Below are positions 7,693 through 16,089 of a DNA stretch of 64,000 bases, piece after piece (the first letter of the stretch is position 1; every line of letters starts with the position of its first letter). The notes under the pieces are model-generated. The model was not told where the DNA came from, did not search any database, and saw only the letters and a program-made list of their open reading frames with translations. The translations under genes were made by a program, and so were the position numbers. The stretch is from Brucellaceae bacterium (lineage in GTDB: Bacteria; Pseudomonadota; Alphaproteobacteria; Rhizobiales; Rhizobiaceae): assembly GCA_020637755.1 (NCBI GenBank), contig JACKJW010000005.1, positions 62,001-126,000 of the forward strand. Direction: 5' to 3'.

Positions 7693-8931
7693 ATGAAGCG
7701 CGCCTTTCTCTTCGTCATGGATTCTGTCGGCATCGGCGGCTCGGCCGATGCCGCGCGGTTCGGCGACATGGGTTCCGACACGGTCGGCCATATCGCCGCC
7801 GAATGCGCCGCCGGGCGCGGCGGGCGCAAGGGTCTGCGCAGCGGGCCGCTCACCGTTCCCAACATGGTGGCGCTCGGCCTCGGGCAGGCTTGCCGCATTG
7901 CCACCGGCACGGTTCCGCCCGGCCTGGAGGGCGGGACTTACGGCTTCTTCGCGGCAGCGCAGGAGGTTTCCAGCGGCAAGGACACACCATCCGGCCATTG
8001 GGAAATGGCGAGCGTGCCGGTTCTCTTCGACTGGGGCTATTTCCCGGACACGCCAAACTCCATTCCCGCCGCGCTGCTGGAGCCTGCCTTCGCGGAGGCC
8101 GGTGTGGATGGCTGGCTGTGCAATGCGCATTATTCCGGAACCCAGGTTCTCGCCGATTTCGGGCTGGAGCATCTGCGCAGCGGAAAGCCGATCGTTTACA
8201 CCTCGGCCGATTCCGTCATCCAGATAGCCGCCCACGAGGAGCATTTCGGCCTGCAAAGGCTCTACGACCTGTGCGCGGCCGTCCGGCGGCAAGCCGACAC
8301 ATGGAATGTCGGCCGGGTCATCGCGCGTCCCTTCCTTGGCGAGACGCCGGAAACCTTCGTCAGAACGGCAGCGCACCGCAAGGACCTCGCCGTGCCGCCC
8401 CATGAGCCCACCCTGCCCGACCGGGTGGTGGCTTCCGGTCACCGCTGCCTCGCCGTTGGCAAGATCGGCGACATTTTTGCCCATCGCGGCATTTCCAGCC
8501 TGCGCAAGGCGTCCGGCAACATGGCCATGTTCGACGAGGCGCTGACAGCCATGGGCGAAGCGGGCGACGGCGATTTCGTCTTTGCCAATTTCGTCGATTT
8601 CGACAGCGAATACGGCCACCGGCGCGATGTGCCTGGCTATGCGGCGGCGCTGGAAGCCTTTGACCGCCGCCTGCCGGAAGCGCTGGCCCTGCTGCAACCG
8701 GGCGACCTTTTCATCCTGAGCGCCGACCATGGCAATGACCCGACCTGGCGCGGCACGGACCATACACGCGAGCGGGTTGCGGTCATCGGCACCGGGCCGG
8801 GCCTGTCGGGCGCCGATTGCGGGCTGCGCGCCAGTTTCGCCGATATCGGCGAAACGATTGCCGCGCATCTCGGCCTTGCGCCGGGCGCGCACGGGGCATC
8901 CTTTTACAGCCGGTTGGCCGCCGATGCCTGA
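7693..8931 (+). CDS. deoB: Phosphopentomutase
   Basis: This 412-residue, Mn-dependent cytosolic enzyme interconverts (deoxy)ribose 1- and 5-phosphate in nucleoside salvage. Metal-site motifs of the alkaline-phosphatase superfamily are visible: FVMDSVGIGG at the N-terminus and LSADHGNDPTW followed by DHTRERV near the C-terminus. KDTPSGHWEM is the family's substrate-loop motif. The start at 7693 (MKRAFLFVMD) matches the family; the open frame runs ~300 bases further up through the divergent promoter. The last 8 bases overlap the mutM start. Confidence 0.95.
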   Translation: MKRAFLFVMDSVGIGGSADAARFGDMGSDTVGHIAAECAAGRGGRKGLRSGPLTVPNMVALGLGQACRIATGTVPPGLEGGTYGFFAAAQEVSSGKDTPSGHWEMASVPVLFDWGYFPDTPNSIPAALLEPAFAEAGVDGWLCNAHYSGTQVLADFGLEHLRSGKPIVYTSADSVIQIAAHEEHFGLQRLYDLCAAVRRQADTWNVGRVIARPFLGETPETFVRTAAHRKDLAVPPHEPTLPDRVVASGHRCLAVGKIGDIFAHRGISSLRKASGNMAMFDEALTAMGEAGDGDFVFANFVDFDSEYGHRRDVPGYAAALEAFDRRLPEALALLQPGDLFILSADHGNDPTWRGTDHTRERVAVIGTGPGLSGADCGLRASFADIGETIAAHLGLAPGAHGASFYSRLAADA

Positions 8932-9814
8932 ATTGCCCGAGGTCGAGACCGTCCGGCGAGGGCTGGCGCCGGTCATGGAGGGCGCGCGGCTCGCCCGGCT
9001 GGAACTGCGCCGCGCCGATCTGCGCTTTCCCTTTGCCCCCGGCTTTGCCGATGCGCTCGAAGGCGCGCGCATCACCGCGCTCGGGAGGCGGGCCAAATAC
9101 CTGCTGATCCATTTCGACAACGGACAGGCCGTGATCGCCCATCTGGGCATGTCAGGCTCGTTCCGCATCGAGGCTGAAGGCGGCAGCAGCGTGCCCGGTG
9201 TCTTCCATCACGACCGGTCCAGGGATGCCCGCCACGACCATGTGGTGTTTCATCTCGACCGTCCCGACGGGCGATTCACCGTCACCTACAACGACCCGCG
9301 CCGCTTCGGCTTCATGCTGCTGGCCCGGGAAGAGGAACTGGCAGCGCACCCCTCGCTCTGCGGCCTCGGGCTGGAGCCGACGGGCAATGCGCTGGGCGGC
9401 GAGGAACTTGCCGCGATGATGGCCGGCCGCCACACACCGCTCAAGGCTGCTCTGCTCGACCAGTCGCTGATCGCCGGGCTCGGCAACATCTACGTCTGCG
9501 AGGCGCTGTGGCGCGCGCGTCTGTCTCCCCGGCGCAGCGCGGGAACGCTGGCCACGCGGACCGGGAAACCGGCGAAAGCTGCGGATCGCCTTGCCGATGC
9601 GATCCGGTCCGTCATTGCCGAAGCCATCGAGGCGGGCGGCTCGTCGCTGCGCGATCACCGGCAGGCGGACGGCTCGCTTGGCTATTTCCAGCACTCCTTT
9701 TCCGCCTATGACCGGGAAGGCCATGCCTGCCCCAGGCCCGGCTGCCGCCACGCGATCCGGCGGATTGTGCAATCGGGCCGTTCGACTTTCTATTGCCCCG
9801 CCTGCCAGCGCTGA
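8924..9814 (+). CDS. mutM: Formamidopyrimidine-DNA glycosylase
   Basis: This 296-residue base-excision repair enzyme removes 8-oxoguanine and formamidopyrimidines. The N-terminus MPELPEVETVRRGL carries catalytic Pro2 and Glu3. The C-terminal zinc finger is complete (CPRPGC...FYCPACQR), and DQSLIAGLGNIYVCEALW is the H2TH signature. It overlaps deoB by 8 bases, so the two are probably co-transcribed. In related genomes mutM, a crotonase gene and rpsT sit together before dnaA, as here. Confidence 0.97.
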   Translation: MPELPEVETVRRGLAPVMEGARLARLELRRADLRFPFAPGFADALEGARITALGRRAKYLLIHFDNGQAVIAHLGMSGSFRIEAEGGSSVPGVFHHDRSRDARHDHVVFHLDRPDGRFTVTYNDPRRFGFMLLAREEELAAHPSLCGLGLEPTGNALGGEELAAMMAGRHTPLKAALLDQSLIAGLGNIYVCEALWRARLSPRRSAGTLATRTGKPAKAADRLADAIRSVIAEAIEAGGSSLRDHRQADGSLGYFQHSFSAYDREGHACPRPGCRHAIRRIVQSGRSTFYCPACQR

Positions 9815-9881
9815 CTAAAAAGCGCTGACAAGGTCCCAGCGCCGCGGTGCCGGGCCCCAGCTTTTCCCTTCGGAGGACACC

Positions 9882-10655
9882 ATGGCCTATGAAACGATCC
9901 TGACCGAAACACGCGGCAAGGTCGGCCTCATCACGCTGAACCGGCCCAAGGCGCTCAATGCGCTGAATCTGACCGTCATGGACGAGGTCTGCACCGCGCT
10001 GGAAGCCTTCGATGCCGACGCCAAGATCGGTGCCGTCGTGCTGACCGGCTCGGAAAAGGCCTTCGCGGCGGGCGCCGACATCAAGGGCATGCAGCCTCTG
10101 ACCTTCAAGGACACGTTCTCGATGGACATGTTCGCCGGCTGGGACCGGGCCAAGCGCATCCGCAAGCCCGTCATCGCAGCTGTGGCCGGCTATGCGCTGG
10201 GCGGCGGTTGCGAACTGGCCATGCTGTGCGATTTCATCATCGCCGGCGACAATGCCAAGTTCGGCCAGCCGGAAATCACCCTCGGTGTCATTCCCGGCAT
10301 GGGTGGCTCCCAGCGCCTGACCCGCTTTGTCGGCAAGTCCAAGGCGATGGACATGTGCCTGACCGGCCGGATGATGGATGCCGAGGAGGCCGAGCGGTCC
10401 GGACTGGTGTCGCGGGTCGTGCCGGTTGGTGATCTCGTCGACGAAGCCGTCAAGGCGGCCGAAAAGATCGCAGGCTTCTCCATGCCGGCCGTCATGATGG
10501 TGAAGGAAGTGGTCAACCGGGCCTACGAGACGACGCTCGCCGAGGGTCTCCAGTTCGAGCGCCGGGTGTTCCACTCCACGTTCGCTCTCGACGACCAAAA
10601 GGAAGGCATGAGCGCGTTTCTGGAAAAGCGTGCGCCCAATTTCCGCAACGGCTGA
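9882..10655 (+). CDS. Enoyl-CoA hydratase (crotonase family)
   Basis: This 257-residue enzyme hydrates 2-trans-enoyl-CoA in fatty-acid oxidation. The oxyanion-hole and CoA motifs are AAGADIKGM and AAVAGYALGGGCELAMLCD, with the two catalytic glutamates in GGGCELA and FGQPEITLGVIPG. The strong CGGAGGACACC ribosome-binding region precedes the ATG. The length and motifs suit a short-chain enoyl-CoA hydratase of the FadB1/EchA type, though the chain-length preference cannot be read. Confidence 0.92.
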   Translation: MAYETILTETRGKVGLITLNRPKALNALNLTVMDEVCTALEAFDADAKIGAVVLTGSEKAFAAGADIKGMQPLTFKDTFSMDMFAGWDRAKRIRKPVIAAVAGYALGGGCELAMLCDFIIAGDNAKFGQPEITLGVIPGMGGSQRLTRFVGKSKAMDMCLTGRMMDAEEAERSGLVSRVVPVGDLVDEAVKAAEKIAGFSMPAVMMVKEVVNRAYETTLAEGLQFERRVFHSTFALDDQKEGMSAFLEKRAPNFRNG

Positions 10656-10695
10656 GCAGCCTTCACGCAAAGTTCCGATTGGCCCTGATCAGACG

Positions 10696-10724
10696 TTGAC
10701 GCGCCAGAAAAGCTGCACTATAAG
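10696..10724 (+). promoter_or_regulatory. Sigma-70-type promoter of rpsT
   Basis: TTGACG, a 17-base spacer and TATAAG lie about 110 bases upstream of rpsT. This is the best-matching vegetative promoter I found in the window. Confidence 0.7.
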
Positions 10725-10832
10725 CCGCGTCAACTGCGGCGGCCCGATGGCCGCCCGAAGTTTTTTCGCGCCCGTCACCACAGGCTCCGGCCTGCGGACG
10801 GGCCTTCAGACAGAAGATTGAGAGAGGCATCC

Positions 10833-11096
10833 ATGGCCAACACGACCTCGGCCAAAAAGGCTACGCGCAAGATCGCAGCGCGCACCGCAGTCAACAAGGC
10901 TCGCCGTTCGCGCGTCCGCACCTATGTGCGCAAGGTCGAGGAAGCCATCGCTTCCGGTGACAAGGCTGCCGCATCGGCTGCTTTCGCCGCCGTCCAGCCG
11001 GAGCTGATGCGTGCCGCCACCAAGGGCGTGCTGCACAAGAACACGGCATCGCGCAAAGTGTCGCGCCTGGCCGCCCGCGTGAAGGCCCTCGCCTGA
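10833..11096 (+). CDS. rpsT: 30S ribosomal protein S20
   Basis: This 87-residue, very basic primary rRNA-binding protein reads MANTTSAKKATRKIAARTAV and later VRTYVRKVEEAIASGD, clear S20 signatures. AGAGAGG lies upstream of the ATG at 10833. It has its own promoter and terminator, so it is a single-gene transcript directly before the dnaA region. Confidence 0.97.
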   Translation: MANTTSAKKATRKIAARTAVNKARRSRVRTYVRKVEEAIASGDKAAASAAFAAVQPELMRAATKGVLHKNTASRKVSRLAARVKALA

Positions 11097-11135
11097 CCAC
11101 GAGCCACCTCAGGCGTCATTGATCGAGCATTCAGG

Positions 11136-11170
11136 AACCCGGTGCAGATGCGCCGGGTTTTTCCTTTTTT
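11136..11170 (+). terminator. Rho-independent terminator of rpsT
   Basis: The stem AACCCGG / CCGGGTT is followed by TTTTTCCTTTTTT, which is textbook form. Confidence 0.9.
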
Positions 11171-11255
11171 GATCAGCTATTTCCGATGGGGTGAGGGTTC
11201 CGGAAATCGTTAGCCGGCAAGGCCACGGCGCCTTTCCCGGTCTGTTCCGCGGCAG

Positions 11256-11537
11256 ATATTCATTTTTCTTTATACCAAAAAAATTCCTTTTAAATCATAT
11301 ACTTGCGAGAGGTTGTCCACAGACTTTCCCCACAAGGCTGCGGGACAACGACCAGCAGGCGAGTCAAGGGAAAAATATAAAAATTTTTCTTTGCCGGCCG
11401 CCGTTTTTTAGCGTTCGCGGAAAGGGCTTGAATCCAATGGGATTCTTCCGGGCACCGGTTGGCGGTGGCGGGAGTCAAGCCCTTTCCGGTGTCCGATTCG
11501 TTAAAAAAGGGTTAGCCCCGCCCTTGCCCTTTCCACA
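11256..11537. other. AT-rich, DnaA-box-containing region upstream of dnaA (origin-like or dnaA control region)
   Basis: In a GC-rich window this stretch has two strongly AT-rich blocks, about 11256-11306 and 11368-11394. Between and after them are DnaA-box-like words: TTGTCCACA at 11313 (one mismatch to TTATCCACA), TTCCCCACA at 11326 (two mismatches) and CTTTCCACA at 11529 (two mismatches). GANTC methylation sites lie at 11430, 11441 and 11495, and a TTAA-N7-TTAG CtrA-like box at 11501-11515. No coding frame is convincing. It may be a replication origin or only the autoregulated dnaA promoter; in several Alphaproteobacteria the mapped origin lies near hemE instead. Confidence 0.55.
11418..11488. 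repeat. Nested inverted repeat upstream of dnaA
   Basis: Perfect 14-base arms at 11418-11431 (CGGAAAGGGCTTGA) and 11475-11488 enclose a 43-base loop. Just inside arm 1 a smaller hairpin GAATCC-AATG-GGATTC carries two GANTC sites. No T-run follows, so it is not a simple terminator. Confidence 0.7.
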
Positions 11538-11948
11538 GCGTTTTTTGTAGTCTCCAAGCATCGAAGGGGACGGGCCAAACGGCCCAAAAAACCTGAACAT
11601 CAGCGGTGATTTTCCAGCATTGCAGCGATGCAATGTGTGGTTTTGTGCGCCTGTTCGATCGGCCGGTCAACCGGCCGGACCGACTGCTGCACCGGCCTCC
11701 GGCCGGGTCTGCGGCGGATACCTTTCCTGCCCAGCCACAAGCCGGGTCCGGCACATGCTGCGAACGGAAGGGATCACGATGACGAGTGCCTGAGGAACCG
11801 GCGGCCGATGCGGCGCCGCCGGAGAGGAATCCTTGTGCCTCGTCAGTGGAAGGGGTGGCAGGCCGGTTATCCGGCCGGCCTGTTTACGAGGGTGGCAATG
11901 CGGGCGGCAAGCCGGATTGCCTAATGGGACGAAGGGACCACGGAAGTG
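11538..11948 (+). other. GC-rich dnaA leader without genes
   Basis: About 400 bases precede dnaA with no supported gene. I see small palindromes, for example CGGCCGGTCAACCGGCCG at 11660-11677 and an AGGCCGG...CCGGCCT pair near 11862-11880. It is probably a long dnaA 5' leader, and the hairpins could act in translation control. No known riboswitch is recognisable. Confidence 0.4.
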
Positions 11949-13505
11949 ATGCAAGGTGCAGCAAGAATGACTGCTGACGGGGCTTACAACCATGTCCCGG
12001 CAGCGATGGGGAACGAGGACATGACAGCGAGGGCCGGTCAGGCAGAGAGCGCTTTCGAGCGGGTTCGGGCGCAGCTCAAGGCGCAACTCGGCACGGAAGT
12101 TTATTCAAGCTGGTTCGGGCGCATGAAACTGGTGGAGGCTTCACGCTCGGAAATCCGCCTTTCGGTGCCGACGGCTTTTCTGCGCTCGTGGATCAACAAC
12201 CACTATATTGACCTTGTGACCGAGCTTTGCCGCAAGGAATTTCCCGAGATGATGCGTCTCGACCTGGTGGTCCGCTCGGCGACACGTCCGCTTCGCCCGG
12301 TTTCGGAACCGGCCATGGCGGCCGCCCCAGCCAAGACGCAGCGCCTGGTCAAACCGGCCATGGCGCAGGCTGCGGCTTCCACCGCTCCCGTGCCGGCCAA
12401 CGACCGTCTGGCGCCCCGCCCCGCGGCTGCCCAGCAGAAAGCCAGCCAACCGTCGGTTCTCGGCTCGCCGCTCGATGCCCGCTACACGTTCGACAATTTT
12501 GTCGAAGGTCCGGCCAACCGCATCGCGCTTGCCGCCGGCCGTACGGTTGCCGAGTCCGGCTCCGGAGCGGTGCGCTTCAACCCGCTCTTCATCCATGCCT
12601 CCGTCGGGCTCGGCAAGACGCACCTGCTGCAGGCGATTGCGAGCGAAGCGCTGCGCGCACGACCGGGGTCGCGCGTCGTCTACCTGACGGCGGAATATTT
12701 CATGTGGCGTTTCGCCACTGCCATCCGTGACAATTCGGCCCTGATGCTGAAGGACCAGTTGCGTGACATCGACCTGCTGATCATCGACGACATGCAATTC
12801 CTGCAGGGCAAGACGATCCAGAACGAGTTCTGTCACCTGATCAACATGCTGCTCGACAGCGCCAAGCAGGTGGTGATCGCCGCCGACCGGCCTGCCACGG
12901 AGCTGGAGTCGCTGGAGCCACGCGTCCGCTCGCGCCTGCTCGGCGGCGTCGCGCTGGAAATGGGCCAGCCGGATTACGAAATGCGGCTGACCATGCTGAA
13001 GAACCGGCTTGACGCGGCGCGTGCCGATGATCCGGGCATCGAGATCAGCGAGGACATTCTCTCCCACGTGGCACAGACGGTGGCCGGGTCCGGCCGCGAA
13101 CTGGAAGGGGCATTCAACCAGCTGCTTTTCCGCCGCTCCTTCGAGCCCGACCTGTCGGTGGACCGCGTAGACGAGCTGCTCGGCCACATCTACCGCTCGG
13201 GCGAACCGAAGCGTGTGCGCATCGAGGACATCCAGCGCATCGTGGCGCGGCACTACAACGTGTCGAAGAGCGAGCTGCTCTCCAACCGGCGCACCCGGAC
13301 CATCGTGAAGCCGCGCCAGGTGGCGATGTACCTGTCCAAGGTTCTCACCCCGCGCTCCCTGCCCGAGATCGGGCGGCGTTTCGGCGGGCGCGACCACACG
13401 ACGGTGCTGCATGCGGTGCGCAAGATCGAGGACCTGACGGGCGGCGACAACACGCTGGCGCAGGAAATCGAGCTTCTCAAGCGCCTGATCAACGAACAGG
13501 CCTGA
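11949..13505 (+). CDS. dnaA: Chromosomal replication initiator DnaA
   Basis: This 518-residue AAA+ initiator opens the origin and also regulates genes. Domain I is at about residues 28-110 (FERVRAQLKAQLGTEVYSSW), followed by a Pro/Ala-rich linker. The ATPase domain has Walker A ASVGLGKTHLLQAI and Walker B LLIIDDMQFLQGK. Domain IV has the DnaA-box binding signature GRRFGGRDHTTVLHAVRKIE near the C-terminus. The ATG at 11949 follows GGAAG; a GTG one codon earlier and later ATGs are alternatives. dnaN follows after a terminator. Confidence 0.97.
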   Translation: MQGAARMTADGAYNHVPAAMGNEDMTARAGQAESAFERVRAQLKAQLGTEVYSSWFGRMKLVEASRSEIRLSVPTAFLRSWINNHYIDLVTELCRKEFPEMMRLDLVVRSATRPLRPVSEPAMAAAPAKTQRLVKPAMAQAAASTAPVPANDRLAPRPAAAQQKASQPSVLGSPLDARYTFDNFVEGPANRIALAAGRTVAESGSGAVRFNPLFIHASVGLGKTHLLQAIASEALRARPGSRVVYLTAEYFMWRFATAIRDNSALMLKDQLRDIDLLIIDDMQFLQGKTIQNEFCHLINMLLDSAKQVVIAADRPATELESLEPRVRSRLLGGVALEMGQPDYEMRLTMLKNRLDAARADDPGIEISEDILSHVAQTVAGSGRELEGAFNQLLFRRSFEPDLSVDRVDELLGHIYRSGEPKRVRIEDIQRIVARHYNVSKSELLSNRRTRTIVKPRQVAMYLSKVLTPRSLPEIGRRFGGRDHTTVLHAVRKIEDLTGGDNTLAQEIELLKRLINEQA

Positions 13506-13554
13506 CAGCGGCGGGCCTGAGAAGGAACGCCGTGGCGGGCGCGAGCCTGCCACC

Positions 13555-13609
13555 GGGAGCGCGCCTCGCGAGGGGGCCGGGCCACGGCCCGGGGTGCGCT
13601 CCCTTTTCT
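13555..13609 (+). terminator. Terminator of dnaA
   Basis: Arms GGGAGCGC (13555-13562) and GCGCTCCC (13596-13603) enclose an inner GGCCGGGCC/ACGGCCCGG hairpin and are followed by TTTTCT. dnaN therefore probably has its own promoter in 13610-13759. Confidence 0.8.
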
Positions 13610-13759
13610 GTTGATCCACACCGCGCAAACCCTTGCGCGGGCTTGCCTTGGCAGCCGTTTTCCTGTCTTTTTGCACGACTTGCGAGCCTTGACCGGCTCG
13701 CGCGGATGGTTGGGTGTGCCTTGCTGTCCGGGCTGTCACTTTATTGAGCGGGAAATCCA

Positions 13760-14878
13760 ATGCGCGTCACGCTGGAACGGTCGAACCTCCTGAAGTCCCT
13801 CAACCACGTCCATCGCGTGGTGGAGCGGCGAAACACGATCCCGATCCTGTCCAATGTGCTGCTGAAGACCGACGGCCAGAGCCTTGAAATGAAGGCGACG
13901 GACCTTGACCTGGAAATCACCGAGGCCACGCCCGCGCAGGTGGACCAGGCCGGCGCCACCACCGTGCCCGCACACCTGCTCTACGACATCGTGCGCAAAC
14001 TGCCGGACGGCTCGGAAGTGATGCTGAAGACGGACGAGGACGGCACCTCGATGTCGGTGATATCCGGCCGGTCGTCCTTCCGCCTGCAATGCCTGCCGCA
14101 ATCGGACTTCCCGGAACTGACCGCCGGCTCCTTCAGCCACATCTTCCGGCTCGATTCCGCGGCGTTGAAGGGCCTCATCGACAAGACGCAATTCGCCATC
14201 TCCACCGAGGAGACCCGCTATTATCTCAACGGCATCTATTTCCATGCCATCGAGGCGGCGGGCCGTCTGAAGCTGCGCGCGGTGGCGACCGACGGCCACC
14301 GGCTGGCGCGCGCCGAGATGGAGGCCCCCGCCGGATCGGAAGGCATGCCGGGCGTCATCATTCCGCGCAAGACGGTCGCCGAACTCCAGAAGCTGGTCGA
14401 CAATCCGGACATCGCCGTGACGACCGAGCTCTCCGACACGAAGATCCGCTTCACCATCGGGTCGGTGATCCTGACCTCCAAGCTGATCGACGGGACCTTC
14501 CCGGATTACCAGCGCGTCATCCCGACCGGGAACGACAAGGAAATGATGATCGACCGCGCCGTCTTCGCGCAGGCGGTCGACCGCGTTTCCACGATTTCGT
14601 CGGAGCGCGGGCGGGCAGTGAAACTCGCCATTGCGGGCGGGCAGGTGACGCTGACGGTCAATAATCCCGATTCCGGTTCCGCGACCGAAGAGGTCGCCGC
14701 CGCCTACGAGGCCGATCCGATCGAGATCGGCTTCAATGCCAAGTACCTGCTCGACGTGACCGGCCAACTGTCCGGTTCGGAAGCCCGCTTCATGCTGGCA
14801 GACGCCGGGTCGCCGACGCTGATCTCCGATCCGGCCGATCCCGATGCGCTCTACGTCCTGATGCCGATGCGCGTGTGA
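13760..14878 (+). CDS. dnaN: DNA polymerase III beta subunit (sliding clamp)
   Basis: This 372-residue ring clamp tethers polymerase III to DNA. MRVTLERSNLLKSLNHVHRV and ERRNTIPILSNVLL are typical N-terminal clamp motifs, and the C-terminus ends in ALYVLMPMRV, the family's clamp tail. The reading frame is intact over its full length, in contrast to the genes immediately downstream. recF follows 13 bases later. Confidence 0.97.
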   Translation: MRVTLERSNLLKSLNHVHRVVERRNTIPILSNVLLKTDGQSLEMKATDLDLEITEATPAQVDQAGATTVPAHLLYDIVRKLPDGSEVMLKTDEDGTSMSVISGRSSFRLQCLPQSDFPELTAGSFSHIFRLDSAALKGLIDKTQFAISTEETRYYLNGIYFHAIEAAGRLKLRAVATDGHRLARAEMEAPAGSEGMPGVIIPRKTVAELQKLVDNPDIAVTTELSDTKIRFTIGSVILTSKLIDGTFPDYQRVIPTGNDKEMMIDRAVFAQAVDRVSTISSERGRAVKLAIAGGQVTLTVNNPDSGSATEEVAAAYEADPIEIGFNAKYLLDVTGQLSGSEARFMLADAGSPTLISDPADPDALYVLMPMRV

Positions 14879-14891
14879 CCGGAGTGGCGGC

Positions 14892-16071
14892 ATGAGCGCG
14901 GATTCCTGGCGCGCCGCCACGCGTCAGCCTTCGCCGCATCCGGCTGACCGACTTCCGCAACTATGAAAGCCTTTCGCTGGATATCGGCCCGGCCCATGTG
15001 GTGCTGACGGGCGAGAACGGCGCGGGCAAGACCAACCTGCTGGAGGCCGTTTCCTTCCTGACGCCTCGGCGATGGGCATGCGCCGGGCCGCCTATGACAC
15101 AGTGGCGCGCGAGGACGCAGGGCTTCGGCATCCACGCGGATGATCGACAGCCTGCTGGGTGAGGCGGAGATCGGCACGGGCACCGCCGAGGCTTGCCGGG
15201 CGGCCCGGAAAGCGGGCGGCGCATCCGCATCAACGGCGCGGCCTGCCAAGAGCCGAAGAAGAGTTGCTGGAATGGTTGCGCATCGTCTGGCTCGTCCCTG
15301 CGATGGACGGGCTTTTCACCGGACCTGCGGGTGATCGCCGGCGCTTCCTCGACCGCATGGTGCTGGCGATCGACCCGGCGCATGGGCGCCGGCCCTGGAT
15401 TTCGAGAAGGCCATGCGGGCGCGCAACTGGCTGCTTTCGGAAGACCGGCGCGACGACGGCTGGTTCGAGGCCATCGAGGCCCAGATGGCGGAAACGGAAC
15501 TGCCATTGCCGCGGCACGCGCACGAGATGGTGCGGCTGCTCGTTGCCATGAACGAGCGCCTGCCGGACGACACGCCCTTCCCCAAGGCCGACATTGCTCT
15601 GACCGGCCTGCTGGAGGACCAATGCGGGCAGCGCGCCGCCGTCGACATTGAGGAGGATTACCGCAGCAGCCTGGCAGAAAACCGCTGGCGCGACCGGGCT
15701 GCCGGGCGCACGCTGGACGGGCCGCATCGCTCCGATCTCGACGTGCGGCACCGGCCCAAGGCGATGGCCGCCGCGCTCTGTTCCACCGGTGAACAGAAGG
15801 CGCTGCTGACCGGCATGGTGCTTTCCCATGCGCGCCTGACCGGCGAGATGGCCGGTATGGCGCCCATCCTTCTGCTGGACGAGATTGCCGCGCATCTGGA
15901 TTCCGGACGGCGGGCGGCGCTGTTTGAAATCCTCGACAGCCTGAACTGTCAGGCGATCATGACGGGAACGGATGCGAGCCTGTTTGCCGCGCTGTCCGGC
16001 CGGGCACACAATTCTTCCGGGTTTCCGCCGGAACGGTGTCGCCGGAAAGTCCGCCTGACAAGGGTGCGTGA
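14892..16071 (+). pseudogene. recF: RecF, broken by about ten frameshifts
   Basis: RecF binds single-strand gaps and loads RecA with RecO and RecR. All parts of the protein are present but spread over three frames: RLTDFRNYESLSLD and Walker A LTGENGAGKTNLLEAVSF (about 14935-15060), RRIRINGAACQEP (15215), LLEWLRIVWLVPAMDGLFTG (15270), ARNWLLSEDRRDDGWFEAIE (15420), the signature CSTGEQKALLTGMVLSHARL (15780) and Walker B APILLLDEIAAHLD (15865). I infer about ten single-base shifts near 14910, 15065, 15118, 15136, 15190, 15245, 15390, 15495, 15525 and 16005. Motifs between shifts are well kept, so sequencing or assembly error is more likely than decay. It would be co-transcribed with dnaN. Confidence 0.85.
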
Positions 16072-16089
16072 AGGGGCTACAAGAGCGCC

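Noticed and set aside
6793..9168. 791-codon open frame on the minus strand
   Set aside because: It covers the PhnD-like gene in another frame and runs antisense to deoB; no recognisable domain.
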